DNA from: DAOUMU01 sp034409055
GTDB taxonomy: Bacteria > Chloroflexota > Anaerolineae > 4572-78 > J111
DNA length: 23,773 nucleotides
Assembly (NCBI GenBank): GCA_034409055.1
Contig: DAOUMU010000087.1
Location: 1-23,773, forward strand
Reading direction: 5' to 3'
Made by a program: the position numbers and the translations under genes. Positions within the stretch are counted from its first letter, which is position 1; every line of letters begins with the position of its first letter. Positions 7,073 through 14,063 of the stretch are shown here, one piece after another. Under the pieces are notes generated by a model. The model did no database searches. It worked only from the letters and a program-made list of their open reading frames with translations, and was not told the DNA's origin.

Positions 7073-7558
7073 TTAACCTCCTTCCTGACCGTTCATCCGT
7101 TGCCCAGCCTCTGCAATGGCCCGAATGATGGGTTCATAGCCGGTGCACCGGCAGATATTACCGGTTAAGGCCTCGATAATCTCCTGGCGAGAGGGTTGGG
7201 GGTTGCGATCGAGCAGGGCCTTGGAGACCACGATCATGCCGGGCGTGCAGTAACCGCACTGGACGGCAAAATTCTCAAAGAACGCTTCCTGGATCGGGTG
7301 CAGCCCGTGTTCAGGGGTGATCCCTTCCAGGGTGGTCACCTCCTGTCCGGCCACATCTTCTACCGGCAACAGACAGGCGGTCATCGGCTGACCGTTGACC
7401 AACACGGTGCAACTGCCACAGCCACCCTGCTTGCAGCCTGCCTTGGTAGCGGTGTAATCCAACTGTTCGCGTAGTAACGTCTGTAAGGTGGTCATGGGTT
7501 TGACCATCACGTCGACCTCGCGACCGTTCAGGGTGAAACTGACAATTTTTGCGGCCAT
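7073..7558 (-). CDS. molybdenum hydroxylase 2Fe-2S subunit
   Basis: This 161-residue subunit carries two [2Fe-2S] clusters and passes electrons from the molybdenum centre to FAD. The plant-type cluster uses C42, C47, C50 and C62 (AGCKQGGCGSC ... AC). The second, helical cluster uses C101, C104, C136 and C138 (CGYC ... ICRC). Length is typical of CoxS/XdhC-type small subunits. A longer reading frame upstream starts inside the FAD gene, but AAGGAGG seven or more bases before ATG 7556-7558 and the TGATG junction with the FAD subunit stop fix this start. Translation is probably coupled in both directions of the operon. Confidence 0.93.
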   Translation of the reverse strand: MAAKIVSFTLNGREVDVMVKPMTTLQTLLREQLDYTATKAGCKQGGCGSCTVLVNGQPMTACLLPVEDVAGQEVTTLEGITPEHGLHPIQEAFFENFAVQCGYCTPGMIVVSKALLDRNPQPSRQEIIEALTGNICRCTGYEPIIRAIAEAGQRMNGQEGG

Positions 7559-8400
7559 CACGCTCCCTCCTTTCCAGCCAACTGGGCCAGGGCGCGGCTC
7601 ACGTACACCTTGACCATCTTCCGGCGGTACCATTCACTGGCCAGGGCATCGGCGAACGGTTCACATTCCCCGGCCGCCGCTTCAGCCGCGGCCGCTATCG
7701 TTACTTCCTCCAACGCCGAGCCAACCAGCGCTGCCTCGGCCTGACCGGCCCGGATGGGATGCGGTCCAACGGCATTCAGGGCAATCCGGGCCGACTCTAC
7801 CTGCGCCCCGCTCTGAACCACCGCTGCGGCCACGGTGACCACCGCCGGGGTATGGGCATGCTTGCGCCCGTATTTCACGTAGACCGTTTTGCCTGCCGGT
7901 ACGGGGACCTCAATTTCGGTCAACAACTCGCCCGGTTCCAGAGCATTGGTCATAAAACCGGTGTAGAACTCCGACAGGGGCAGAACCCGCTCCCCGCTCT
8001 GGCTGACCAGCTTCACCCTGGCTTCCAGGGCCAGCAAAGCCACGGCCAGGTCGCCGGCCGGGGGCGGGGCAAAGAGATTGCCGCCAACCGTGCCCATATT
8101 ACGGATGGCCCAGCCAGCCGTATTGCGGGCCGCTTCCTGGAGTAGGGGAATGGCCTCCAGGTCCAACATCTGGGTTAGCGTGGTGGTGGCTCCAATGGTT
8201 ACGCTGCCATTCGATGATTGGACATAGTTCAGGCCGGCCTGTCGCAGGCCCATAACATTTTCAGGCATTGATACGCCTTCGTTGATGAGGGGCATGGCGA
8301 TGGTGCCCCCGGCCATCACCAGCAACGAGGGGCCATGTTCTGCCAATAGCTTCAGCGCTTCATCGAGCGATTGGGGCAGAAAATAGTTTTTTATAGCCAC
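7558..8400 (-). CDS. molybdenum hydroxylase FAD-binding subunit
   Basis: CoxM/XDH-type FAD subunit of about 280 residues. It has VMAGGTIAMPLINEG near 30-44, IRNMGTVGGNLFAPPPAGDLAVALLAL near 100-128 (the T-[IV]-GGN FAD loop) and the CO dehydrogenase flavoprotein C-terminal domain from about 175. It accepts electrons from the 2Fe-2S subunit. An ATG at 8404-8406 begins immediately after AGGAGGT (8407-8413), leaving only 1 base; the GTG two codons later (8398-8400) has 7-base spacing and is the better start. The stop overlaps the 2Fe-2S start by one base (TGATG). It is the first gene of the hydroxylase module, 263 bases downstream of the cyclase gene. Confidence 0.9.
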   Translation of the reverse strand: MAIKNYFLPQSLDEALKLLAEHGPSLLVMAGGTIAMPLINEGVSMPENVMGLRQAGLNYVQSSNGSVTIGATTTLTQMLDLEAIPLLQEAARNTAGWAIRNMGTVGGNLFAPPPAGDLAVALLALEARVKLVSQSGERVLPLSEFYTGFMTNALEPGELLTEIEVPVPAGKTVYVKYGRKHAHTPAVVTVAAAVVQSGAQVESARIALNAVGPHPIRAGQAEAALVGSALEEVTIAAAAEAAAGECEPFADALASEWYRRKMVKVYVSRALAQLAGKEGA

Positions 8401-8439
8401 ATTCATACCTCCTTCCTGGAGTTGTAATAGATTACTTGG

Positions 8440-8529
8440 TAGTGCACTGTAAGGTAAATTTTGATTGGTAGGACGGCATCCCCATGCCGTCCGGTTTCAA
8501 CCTCTCAGAACTTGGCTTACAGTGTAGTA
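8440..8529. repeat. nested inverted-repeat element (REP/MITE-like)
   Basis: A perfect hairpin, GGACGGCAT-CCCC-ATGCCGTCC (8471-8492), sits between 14-base imperfect terminal repeats at 8440-8453 and 8516-8529. These match at 12 of 14 positions; the inner 9 bases, CACTGTAAG / CTTACAGTG, are exact. The hairpin is not followed by a T-run. The whole 90-base unit looks like a small mobile or REP-type insertion between cyclase and FAD subunit genes. Confidence 0.6.
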
Positions 8530-8546
8530 GCATATACCCCTTAATT

Positions 8547-8568
8547 TTGACAATAATTTTGTTATCAA
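8547..8568. promoter_or_regulatory. AT-rich imperfect palindrome, possible operator
   Basis: TTGACAATAATTTTGTTATCAA (read in two halves TTGACAATAA and TTGTTATCAA around TT) is a dyad with 8 of 10 arm positions matching. It lies in the 263-base gap upstream of the hydroxylase FAD subunit gene. No clear -35/-10 pair was found beside it. An adjacent GC-rich direct repeat, CCGCCGACCGT, occurs at 8589-8599 and 8603-8613. Confidence 0.3.
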
Positions 8569-8654
8569 AGTTGACCACCATCGACTGGCCGCCGACCGTT
8601 GACCGCCGACCGTCGCAAAATATACCTTAGAAATAACTCTTAGAAATATTCACA

Positions 8655-8661
8655 CCTCCTT
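8655..8661 (-). other. orphan ribosome-binding-like sequence
   Basis: A perfect AAGGAGG lies just after the cyclase stop, but no start codon at suitable spacing opens a frame longer than 8 codons (GTG-led, ending in TAA, spacing only 1-2 bases). It may mark the lost 5' end of a gene. A 10-base direct repeat, CTTAGAAATA, follows at 8626-8635 and 8639-8648. Confidence 0.3.
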
Positions 8662-8663
8662 CT

Positions 8664-9335
8664 TTAATCATCCAGTAAGGCAAAGAAACGGGCCGGGGAT
8701 CCTTCCGCGCCCCGGATCTTGATGAAGGGGCCGAAGAAGGGGAACCGGCGATCGGTGGGTAGTTGCGAAAAATTGGTCAGTTGCTGCATCAAGATAGAGC
8801 CGTTCTCCAAGATGATCTTGTGGATGATAAAATCCTCCGAGGTAAAATCGGGTAGCCGGGCACAATACTCGCTGAAGCAATCGAAACCGACGGCTTTGGC
8901 CCCCCTGTCAATCAACCATTGGGCCGCTTCGGGTGAGCAGTAGGGTGACTCCATATAATAGGTCGGAAAGTTTCCCCAATGCTTCTCCGTCCAATCAGTG
9001 CGCACCAGCACAATATCACCCGGTCGAATCTCGGGGGCGTGGGCCTCCAGGTCGGCCACCGAGATTTCGTGATTGGCCTCGGCAAAGCTCAGATCGACCA
9101 CCAGGGCCTGGCCGCAAACCCGGTCGAGCGAGACATCGGCGGCTGTTTCGCCATCTTCTTGGACGTGCTTGGTAAAATCGACGTGCGAACCGGTGTGCAG
9201 CAGCATCTCTACCTTGCTGGCCTGCCAGAAGCCCGGCCCCCGATGAAAGCTGGTCAGTTCCAGCCTGGCATTGACCGAAGGGGGGCTAAGGGTATCTTGT
9301 CCAATCGGCACAGATAGATCAACGATGTGAGACAT
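8664..9335 (-). CDS. cyclase-family protein (kynurenine formamidase-like metal hydrolase)
   Basis: This 223-residue protein begins MSHIVDLSVPIGQDTLSPPSVNARLE and has LLHTGSHVDFTKHV (45-58), the HxGTHxD metal motif of the cyclase/kynurenine formamidase family (here HTGSHVD, H47, H51, D53). Later come VRTDWTEKHW (111-120) and IHKIILENGSILMQQLTNF (171-189), also family features. Members hydrolyse formamides or isatin-type rings (Zn or Mn dependent). A longer frame to 9431 includes a repeat-derived extension; the chosen ATG 9333-9335 has TGGAGGG 8 bases upstream. The gene lies after GntR and before the hydroxylase in transcription order. It may open a ring or amide product, which is inference. 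Confidence 0.88.
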   Translation of the reverse strand: MSHIVDLSVPIGQDTLSPPSVNARLELTSFHRGPGFWQASKVEMLLHTGSHVDFTKHVQEDGETAADVSLDRVCGQALVVDLSFAEANHEISVADLEAHAPEIRPGDIVLVRTDWTEKHWGNFPTYYMESPYCSPEAAQWLIDRGAKAVGFDCFSEYCARLPDFTSEDFIIHKIILENGSILMQQLTNFSQLPTDRRFPFFGPFIKIRGAEGSPARFFALLDD

Positions 9336-9359
9336 ATTGGTTTCCCTCCAGTAAGTTAT

Positions 9360-9411
9360 TGTAGGGCAAGTTGCTAACTTGCCCTCAGACAAGTTAGCAA
9401 CTTGCCCTACA
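9360..9411. repeat. large perfect inverted repeat with self-complementary arms
   Basis: Two 22-base arms (9360-9381 and 9390-9411) are perfect reverse complements around an 8-base loop. Each arm is itself a hairpin (GGGCAAGTT-GCT-AACTTGCCC). The element lies between the GntR stop and the cyclase start and is translated in the spurious upstream extension of the cyclase frame. No T-run follows on the minus strand. Confidence 0.8.
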
Positions 9412-9444
9412 TGACTGACACATCCGGACACATTAGGTGAATAA

Positions 9445-10164
9445 TTACCCTAACTTTTTAAGGGCTTGCTCGACACGGTGCAGGTGTTGCAGCATGGCTT
9501 GACGGGCTGCTTCGGGATCATGCGCCTTCAGGGCGGCGACGATCGTGCGATGATCCTCGGCGCTCTCTTGGGCCAGATTGGGTAAAGCAACGGTTTGACG
9601 ACGACTGACCAGGCCAAGTTGATTGATGGAGTCCATAAAGCGGTTTAAGATGGGGTTGTGAGAGGCTTGGGTGATGATTTTGTGCAGTTCCAAATCGGCC
9701 TGGAGAAAAGCCTCGAAATCCTCGCTCCGGATAGCTTCAGCAGATTTCTCCAGGCAGGTCTCCAGGGCGGCGACCTCGTCGTCGGTAATCTGTTGGGCAG
9801 CCATTGCTGCGATCCCTACCTCCAGAATTTTTCGAGCCTCAAAAAGCTCTAATAAAGTTGAGTTGTCCAACGAAAAAACAAAGTCGAGCGGTTCAACTAA
9901 CAGCTCGGGCTTCAAAGAAGTGATATAGGTCCCAGCGCCCTGCCGAATTTCAACCACATTCATGAGGGATAAAGCCTGTAGGGCCTCCCGAACCGAGGGA
10001 CGACTGACCTGCATCATGGCTGCCAGTTCTCGCTCGGGGGGTAACTTATCACCCGGCCCCAGCCGCTTTTCCTTGATCATGGAAAGGACCCTGGCGGCGA
10101 TTTTCTTCGGCAGAACGTCTTTTTCGAATGTACCGAAGGCTGTGTCTAAATTTTTCTCGCTCAT
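9445..10164 (-). CDS. GntR-family regulator, FCD (FadR) subfamily
   Basis: The protein has 239 residues. An N-terminal winged helix (about 16-85) includes GPGDKLPPERELAAMMQVSRPSVREALQALSLMNVVEIRQGAGTYI. It is followed by a helical FCD ligand domain with the usual metal positions (D-x3-H in QADLELHK, H in EDHRTIV, H in QHLHRV). These regulators bind carboxylate effectors and repress nearby catabolic operons. A longer frame starts at GTG 10200, but that codon lies over the -10 box and operator, so the ATG at 10162-10164 is the only sensible start. No strong ribosome site precedes it. Likely target: its own promoter and the downstream cyclase-hydroxylase genes. Confidence 0.9.
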   Translation of the reverse strand: MSEKNLDTAFGTFEKDVLPKKIAARVLSMIKEKRLGPGDKLPPERELAAMMQVSRPSVREALQALSLMNVVEIRQGAGTYITSLKPELLVEPLDFVFSLDNSTLLELFEARKILEVGIAAMAAQQITDDEVAALETCLEKSAEAIRSEDFEAFLQADLELHKIITQASHNPILNRFMDSINQLGLVSRRQTVALPNLAQESAEDHRTIVAALKAHDPEAARQAMLQHLHRVEQALKKLG

Positions 10165-10177
10165 AGGTAATGTGGCC

Positions 10178-10194
10178 AAATGGTCAGACCATTT
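10178..10194. promoter_or_regulatory. GntR operator, TGGTnnnACCA type
   Basis: AAATGGTCAGACCATTT is a perfect 17-base palindrome with 8-base arms around a single central base. It contains TGGT-N3-ACCA, the consensus of FadR-subfamily sites such as those of PdhR and LldR. It overlaps the -10 box (10191-10196) and probable transcription start of the regulator gene, as expected for autorepression. Confidence 0.75.
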
Positions 10195-10219
10195 TAACAC
10201 ACATTGGTTGACCTGTCAA
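10191..10219 (-). promoter_or_regulatory. sigma70-type promoter of the GntR gene
   Basis: On the minus strand, a perfect TTGACA (10214-10219), a 17-base spacer and TAAAAT (10191-10196). The -35 box abuts the left end of the inverted-repeat element at 10220. Transcription would start inside the palindrome at 10178-10194. This excludes the GTG at 10200 as a start. Confidence 0.75.
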
Positions 10220-10342
10220 AAAGAGCGTGCCTGATCATTATGAAGATTAAAAAATTAATTGGGGTAGGCCGGGCTTCCCCATACCCAGCCATCTATTCCC
10301 GATCATTTTCTTAAATTCCATTATGATCAGGCACGCTGCTTT
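10220..10342. repeat. 123-base terminal-inverted-repeat element, also terminator-like
   Basis: The ends (10220-10243 and about 10318-10342) are inverted repeats of some 24 bases with one indel and a few mismatches. The core AGCGTGCCTGATCAT (10224-10238) pairs exactly with 10323-10337. A GC-rich smaller dyad (GGGTA..TACCC, about 10262-10286) lies inside. On the minus strand the hairpin begins 4 bases after the CoxG-like stop and is followed by CTTTTT, so it could end transcription of the upper operon just before the GntR promoter. No clear target-site duplication was seen. Confidence 0.7.
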
Positions 10343-10346
10343 CTTG

Positions 10347-10826
10347 CTATGGAGTTTCAGACTCAGCCGTGGTGTTCACCGCTGTTTGAAGCTGAACCTG
10401 CTGGTTCAACTTGCCCAGCCCTTGCTTGATGAAGGTTTGGACGATGCCTTCGGCAAAGCGACAATCTAGCCTGGCCAGGGCGCCCATGATCATGGCTTGC
10501 CCTTCGTACTCAAGGAGTGTCTGGCCGTTCATCGCTTCTGTTAACTTAAACCAAGCCGTGCCTTGAATGGTACCGGCTGAGCCATCCACCTCGCCTTCGA
10601 AACAGCAGTAGTCAGGCTCGTCCTGCTCAATGAGCTTGACGTAGGTGGTATAGGTGCCGGCCACGGCGGGCAACCTTACGTTTATCTGTCCCCGGTATTC
10701 GTCGGGACTGACCTGTTCGATCTGTTCGCAGCCGGGGATGAAGCTGATCAGGGCTGTGGGATCGTGAATGAGTGGCCAGATGCTTTCTCGGGACCCATCA
10801 AGGGTGTAACGACCGGCTATTTTCAT
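10347..10826 (-). CDS. CoxG-like SRPBCC protein
   Basis: About 159 residues; MKIAGRYTLDGSRESIWPLIHDPTALISFIPGCEQIEQVSPDEYRGQINVRLPAVAGTY is the CoxG (CO dehydrogenase subunit G, SRPBCC fold) signature, with the later LLEYEGQAMIMGALARL. In Oligotropha, CoxG recruits CO dehydrogenase to the membrane; homologues accompany many molybdenum hydroxylases. Here the hydroxylase is of the AMRGFG type, so a similar docking role for it is an inference. Two ATGs are adjacent: GAGGT (10831-10835) is 1 base before the first (10829) and 4 before the second (10826), so the second is preferred. It starts 18 bases downstream of the creatininase-family stop. Confidence 0.85.
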   Translation of the reverse strand: MKIAGRYTLDGSRESIWPLIHDPTALISFIPGCEQIEQVSPDEYRGQINVRLPAVAGTYTTYVKLIEQDEPDYCCFEGEVDGSAGTIQGTAWFKLTEAMNGQTLLEYEGQAMIMGALARLDCRFAEGIVQTFIKQGLGKLNQQVQLQTAVNTTAESETP

Positions 10827-10844
10827 CATTACCTCAGGTCGGGT

Positions 10845-11723
10845 TTAGACCCGATCAATAAACTCCCGAGTGTGTACCTCGACCGGCACTTTCATCAATT
10901 CCAGGATACCCCTGGCCACGTGCTCCGAGTAGCGCCGGAAGGCTTCTTCACCCTTCTCAGCCGTGGCTCTGAGCGGGTTACCGATGACACCCGACTCGAT
11001 AAATTCGTGGTGGTCCATAGGGAAGTGGAAATATTTATAGCCGTCAAGTTCGATGTCGGGCATACCGTCCTTCTTTTGGAAAGTTTTGGGCAGAAAATCG
11101 GGGATGTGGGCCAATGTTTTTTCGGCCCGGTCCATGCGCACGTAATTGGTGCCTTCGACCACATCGTGGGCCAGCATTTGGGAAGTCTCCAACTCACTGG
11201 CGTGCCAGCCGGGGGTTTCTTCGGGCGGATTTTCCATCAACCCTTCCATCAGGCCGACGTAGTTCTCCATATAAGGTTTGACGAAGCCGACCAGCGCGCC
11301 GGTGTCGTAGCGAATTTTACGCAACACCGGATCGACCACCTTGACGTTGGAGCCGTGCCCGTTGATAAAGATCAACCGGTTGAAGCCATGATGAATCAGG
11401 CTGCGGGCAATGTCGTACAGCAGGTTGAGCAGTGTCTCGGACCGAACGGTGATCGTGCCCCGACCCATACACGGTTTGTGCATATGCTGGGGTGAATAGC
11501 CCATCCAGACACAGGGCGTGTAGAGCACTTCAATCTTCTCCGCCACCCGCCGGCTCACTTCTTCCGCCGTCACCGTGTCTGTCTTTAAGGGCAGGTGAGG
11601 GCCATGTTGCTCGGTGCTGGCCATCGGAATGAGGATGACATCTTTGGTTTTTAAGTACTCTTGAATGTCGACGATAGTTAAATCGACAATGTTGTATGAT
11701 CTGAATTTTTCATTGTCACTCAT
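10845..11723 (-). CDS. creatininase-family amidohydrolase
   Basis: This 292-residue protein has STEQHGPHLPLKTD (36-49), FINGHGSN (119-126) and HASELET (174-180), the conserved metal and catalytic motifs of creatininases. E38, H40, D49, H123 and E177/E179 are the likely ligands or catalytic residues. The family includes creatinine amidohydrolase, a formamidopyrimidine deformylase and MftE (mycofactocin peptide processing). No mycofactocin genes are seen, so a ring-opening or amide-hydrolysing role in catabolism is more likely. AAGGAG lies before the ATG and overlaps the stop region of the UPF0261 gene (15-base gap), so the two are tightly coupled. Confidence 0.9.
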   Translation of the reverse strand: MSDNEKFRSYNIVDLTIVDIQEYLKTKDVILIPMASTEQHGPHLPLKTDTVTAEEVSRRVAEKIEVLYTPCVWMGYSPQHMHKPCMGRGTITVRSETLLNLLYDIARSLIHHGFNRLIFINGHGSNVKVVDPVLRKIRYDTGALVGFVKPYMENYVGLMEGLMENPPEETPGWHASELETSQMLAHDVVEGTNYVRMDRAEKTLAHIPDFLPKTFQKKDGMPDIELDGYKYFHFPMDHHEFIESGVIGNPLRATAEKGEEAFRRYSEHVARGILELMKVPVEVHTREFIDRV

Positions 11724-11738
11724 GATTTGATTCTCCTT

Positions 11739-12959
11739 TTACATCATTTCCAAAAATAGCTCCGCCACCTCCACTCCAAAGGCCGGGTCATTGATGTGCC
11801 GCTCATACTCAAGGATTGGAATATCAGCGCGTAAGTCGGCCCGGAGAGTTTCCATGAAGGCAGCGTCAGCCTCGGGGTCCCAGAAAACGCCGTCGGGGGG
11901 GTAGCTGGGAATGGACAGGCCCTGGGGGGGGTAAGCAATTTTTATCGGGCCGGTGGCTTCATTCAAGCGTTCGGCAAAACGATGTCCCAGTTCAGCCATC
12001 TCCGGTTTGAGAGTGCGAACCAGGGTAAAGATGGGGTTATGGGTATAAGCCGGTCGTCCCCGCAATCTTTCCGGAATTTCGTCAGGGGGACCGTGGACGG
12101 TGAAATCGATGCAGCCGGGCACGACCACCTGCGGCAGTCCCAGGCGACCAATGGTCCGCAATCGCTCCGGCCCGCCGTCGTGAAAACCACCCACCAGTTC
12201 GTCGGCCAACTCGTCGGTAGTGAAGTCGATGACGCCGATAAACAGCCCTTGCTCGGCCAACTCTTCCATAGCCGGACCGCCAACACCGTTGGAGTGAAAG
12301 ATAACGGCCTCGATCCCGGCCTGGGCCAGGTGCTTCTTGGTGGCCATGACTGCTTTGGTGGTGTTGCCCAGCATAGTGATGGCCACATAACGTTCATCAG
12401 TATCCAAATTGATTACGTGTCCATGCTCGGCCATGCCGGCCAGGGCCGCAGCCATGTTGTCAAAAATGGTCCGGCTGATGGGATTGAGGCCCAGGATATC
12501 GACGATGGAATGAACGACCATCACGTCGCGCAGGCCAATCAGTGGACCAAAGTGGCGCTTGCCCGAAGCAATGGGGGTGGCTAACAGCTTGGGCACGCCA
12601 ACCGGCAGGGCTTGCATGGCATGCGCCCCCAGCAGGGCTCCTTCCGCACCACCCAGGCAGGCCACTCCATACAGCCGGCCCTCGGCATACAGATCAAGCA
12701 CAATCTTGCGTACACCCTTCATCATTTCGTGGACAGCCGCGCCGCGACTACCCGCCTGGCGCACGGCCTCGATGGTGCTGCCGGCTGCTTTGGCTACCAC
12801 TTCCTGGCTGAAATCCGGTTCGATGCCCAGCGGCCCGCCCAAGATGCCAGAGTCAATGACCAGGGTCTCCAGCCCCAGGTCCTGACAGCGGTCTCGCAGA
12901 TAGGCAACCTCCGGCCCTTTGGTATCCAGCGTACTAACAAGAGCCACAGTTTTAGCCAT
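11739..12959 (-). CDS. UPF0261 / Tm-1-like ATP-binding domain protein
   Basis: 406 residues from ATG 12957-12959 (AGGAGG about 6 bases upstream). The start MAKTVALVSTLDTKGPEVAYLRD and the GGAEG (103-107), HSIVDILGLNPISRTIFDNMA (150-170) and FHSNGVGGPAMEELAEQG segments identify UPF0261 (Tm-1-like ATP-binding domain). The tomato Tm-1 protein uses this domain to bind a viral replicase, but bacterial members are metabolic proteins of unknown reaction, often next to a TIM-barrel partner, as here. A longer frame to 13028 is a repeat-encoded extension and is rejected. It lies between the epimerase-like and creatininase-family genes. Confidence 0.9.
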   Translation of the reverse strand: MAKTVALVSTLDTKGPEVAYLRDRCQDLGLETLVIDSGILGGPLGIEPDFSQEVVAKAAGSTIEAVRQAGSRGAAVHEMMKGVRKIVLDLYAEGRLYGVACLGGAEGALLGAHAMQALPVGVPKLLATPIASGKRHFGPLIGLRDVMVVHSIVDILGLNPISRTIFDNMAAALAGMAEHGHVINLDTDERYVAITMLGNTTKAVMATKKHLAQAGIEAVIFHSNGVGGPAMEELAEQGLFIGVIDFTTDELADELVGGFHDGGPERLRTIGRLGLPQVVVPGCIDFTVHGPPDEIPERLRGRPAYTHNPIFTLVRTLKPEMAELGHRFAERLNEATGPIKIAYPPQGLSIPSYPPDGVFWDPEADAAFMETLRADLRADIPILEYERHINDPAFGVEVAELFLEMM

Positions 12960-12991
12960 AAACGTCCTCCTGAGGCGTAGTACTGAAAAAG

Positions 12992-13037
12992 GCGTGAAAC
13001 GTGAAACGTATTGCGTATTGCGTTTCACATTTCACGC
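12992..13037. repeat. 17-bp near-perfect dyad built from CGTGAAA heptads
   Basis: GCGTGAAACGTGAAACG (12992-13008) pairs with 13021-13037 at 16 of 17 positions around a 12-base loop containing doubled TTGCGTA-like units. The same heptads (CGTGAAA = TTTCACG reversed; TTGCGTG/A) occur at 4579-4648. The element lies between the epimerase-like stop and UPF0261 start. Confidence 0.75.
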
Positions 13038-13064
13038 AATTATGTGTTGCCTGGCATTCGCTTT

Positions 13065-13982
13065 TTACTTGGCCGGAACGTTGTAAGCCCCTACCTTGTC
13101 CAGCGCATTACGCAGGGTATTGGCAGAAACCTCTACCAGCCAGCTATAGAACTCGTCGGAGAGGACGCCGCTGCCGTGATCTTCAATAAACTTTAACTGT
13201 TCGGGGGTCAGTTCGGCTTCGGCAGTGGCGACGGCATTCTTGTAGGGATTGGCGGGGGTGCGGTCCAGCGGGGCCACAAATTCAACCGTCAGGGCGTCGT
13301 CGTAGCCGGCTGCTTTGAGGGTGGTCACTAACCGAACCCAATCATAATCGCCCTGGCCACAGGCCATGCGGTTATTATCAGCTACGTGGAAAGCCACCAA
13401 CCTGTCCCTGGTGTTTGAGATGGCCTGAAACAGGTCGGCTTCTTCGATATTAATGTGGAAAGCATCCAGGCAGACCCCACAATTGGGGCCAACGGCCTCT
13501 GCCAGCATAATGGCCTGGTCGTGGCGATTGAGGAAGTTGGTTTCAAAGCGGTTGAGCGGTTCCAGGCCCAACACCACCCCGGCTTTCTCGCTGTGGTCGT
13601 AGATTTCTTTAAGACCCTCTACGGCCCATTGCCATTCTTCCTCTTCGCTGGCCATAGCAGCTACTTTGCCTACTTGAGAGGGCACAATGGTCATTTCGCG
13701 CCCCTCTAATTCCTTGACCATAGTCACACAATCTTTGATGTATTGCACGCTACTGGCCCGCACTGCTTCGTCGGCATGAATGAGGTCTCGGCCCTCAAAC
13801 ATCAAGGTCACAGAGCCAAAGCAGAAAAGACCGTTCTCCTTGAGCAACTTGCGAACCTCTTTGGGGTCATATTTCTCTGGTTCGCCTTCAATTTCAATGC
13901 TGTCATAGCCATATTTGGCCAACCGGCGGATCGTCACTTCAATCGGCTCGGCCCGCATCCAGTTATGCATAGAAAGGAACAT
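13065..13982 (-). CDS. sugar phosphate isomerase/epimerase-like TIM-barrel protein
   Basis: This 305-residue protein has the xylose isomerase-like TIM barrel. Spacing of putative metal ligands E141 (LGLEPLNRFET), D173 (CLDAFHINIEE), H199 (AFHVADNN) and E234 (VEFVAP) is 32, 26 and 35 residues, close to D-psicose/tagatose 3-epimerases (E152, D185, H211, E246, i.e. 33, 26, 35). A 3-epimerase or hydroxypyruvate isomerase-like activity is therefore plausible, though the substrate is not fixed. AAGGAGG lies about 11 bases before the ATG. It is 81 bases downstream of the degenerate GlcF-like gene. Confidence 0.9.
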   Translation of the reverse strand: MFLSMHNWMRAEPIEVTIRRLAKYGYDSIEIEGEPEKYDPKEVRKLLKENGLFCFGSVTLMFEGRDLIHADEAVRASSVQYIKDCVTMVKELEGREMTIVPSQVGKVAAMASEEEEWQWAVEGLKEIYDHSEKAGVVLGLEPLNRFETNFLNRHDQAIMLAEAVGPNCGVCLDAFHINIEEADLFQAISNTRDRLVAFHVADNNRMACGQGDYDWVRLVTTLKAAGYDDALTVEFVAPLDRTPANPYKNAVATAEAELTPEQLKFIEDHGSGVLSDEFYSWLVEVSANTLRNALDKVGAYNVPAK

Positions 13983-14063
13983 GGTTTTCTAGCCTCCTTG
14001 CTTCTTTAGTTATTTTTATTTTACAGACTCGCATTCGGGGCGAAGTCTGATTGAATCCATACT

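Noticed and set aside
10347..10826. Evidence for an aerobic CO dehydrogenase (CoxG plus CoxMSL-like genes)
   Set aside because: The large subunit has AMRGFG at the active-site loop and not AYxCSFR, and the subunit is in two pieces; it is another hydroxylase.
10845..11723. Mycofactocin system (MftE-like creatininase)
   Set aside because: No MftA-D, MftF or other mycofactocin genes are visible; the family match alone does not support it.
13983..14063. Intrinsic terminator after the degenerate GlcF-like gene
   Set aside because: A hairpin CAGACTCGC..GCGAAGTCTG is present, but on the minus strand it is followed by TAAAATAAAAAT, not a T-run.
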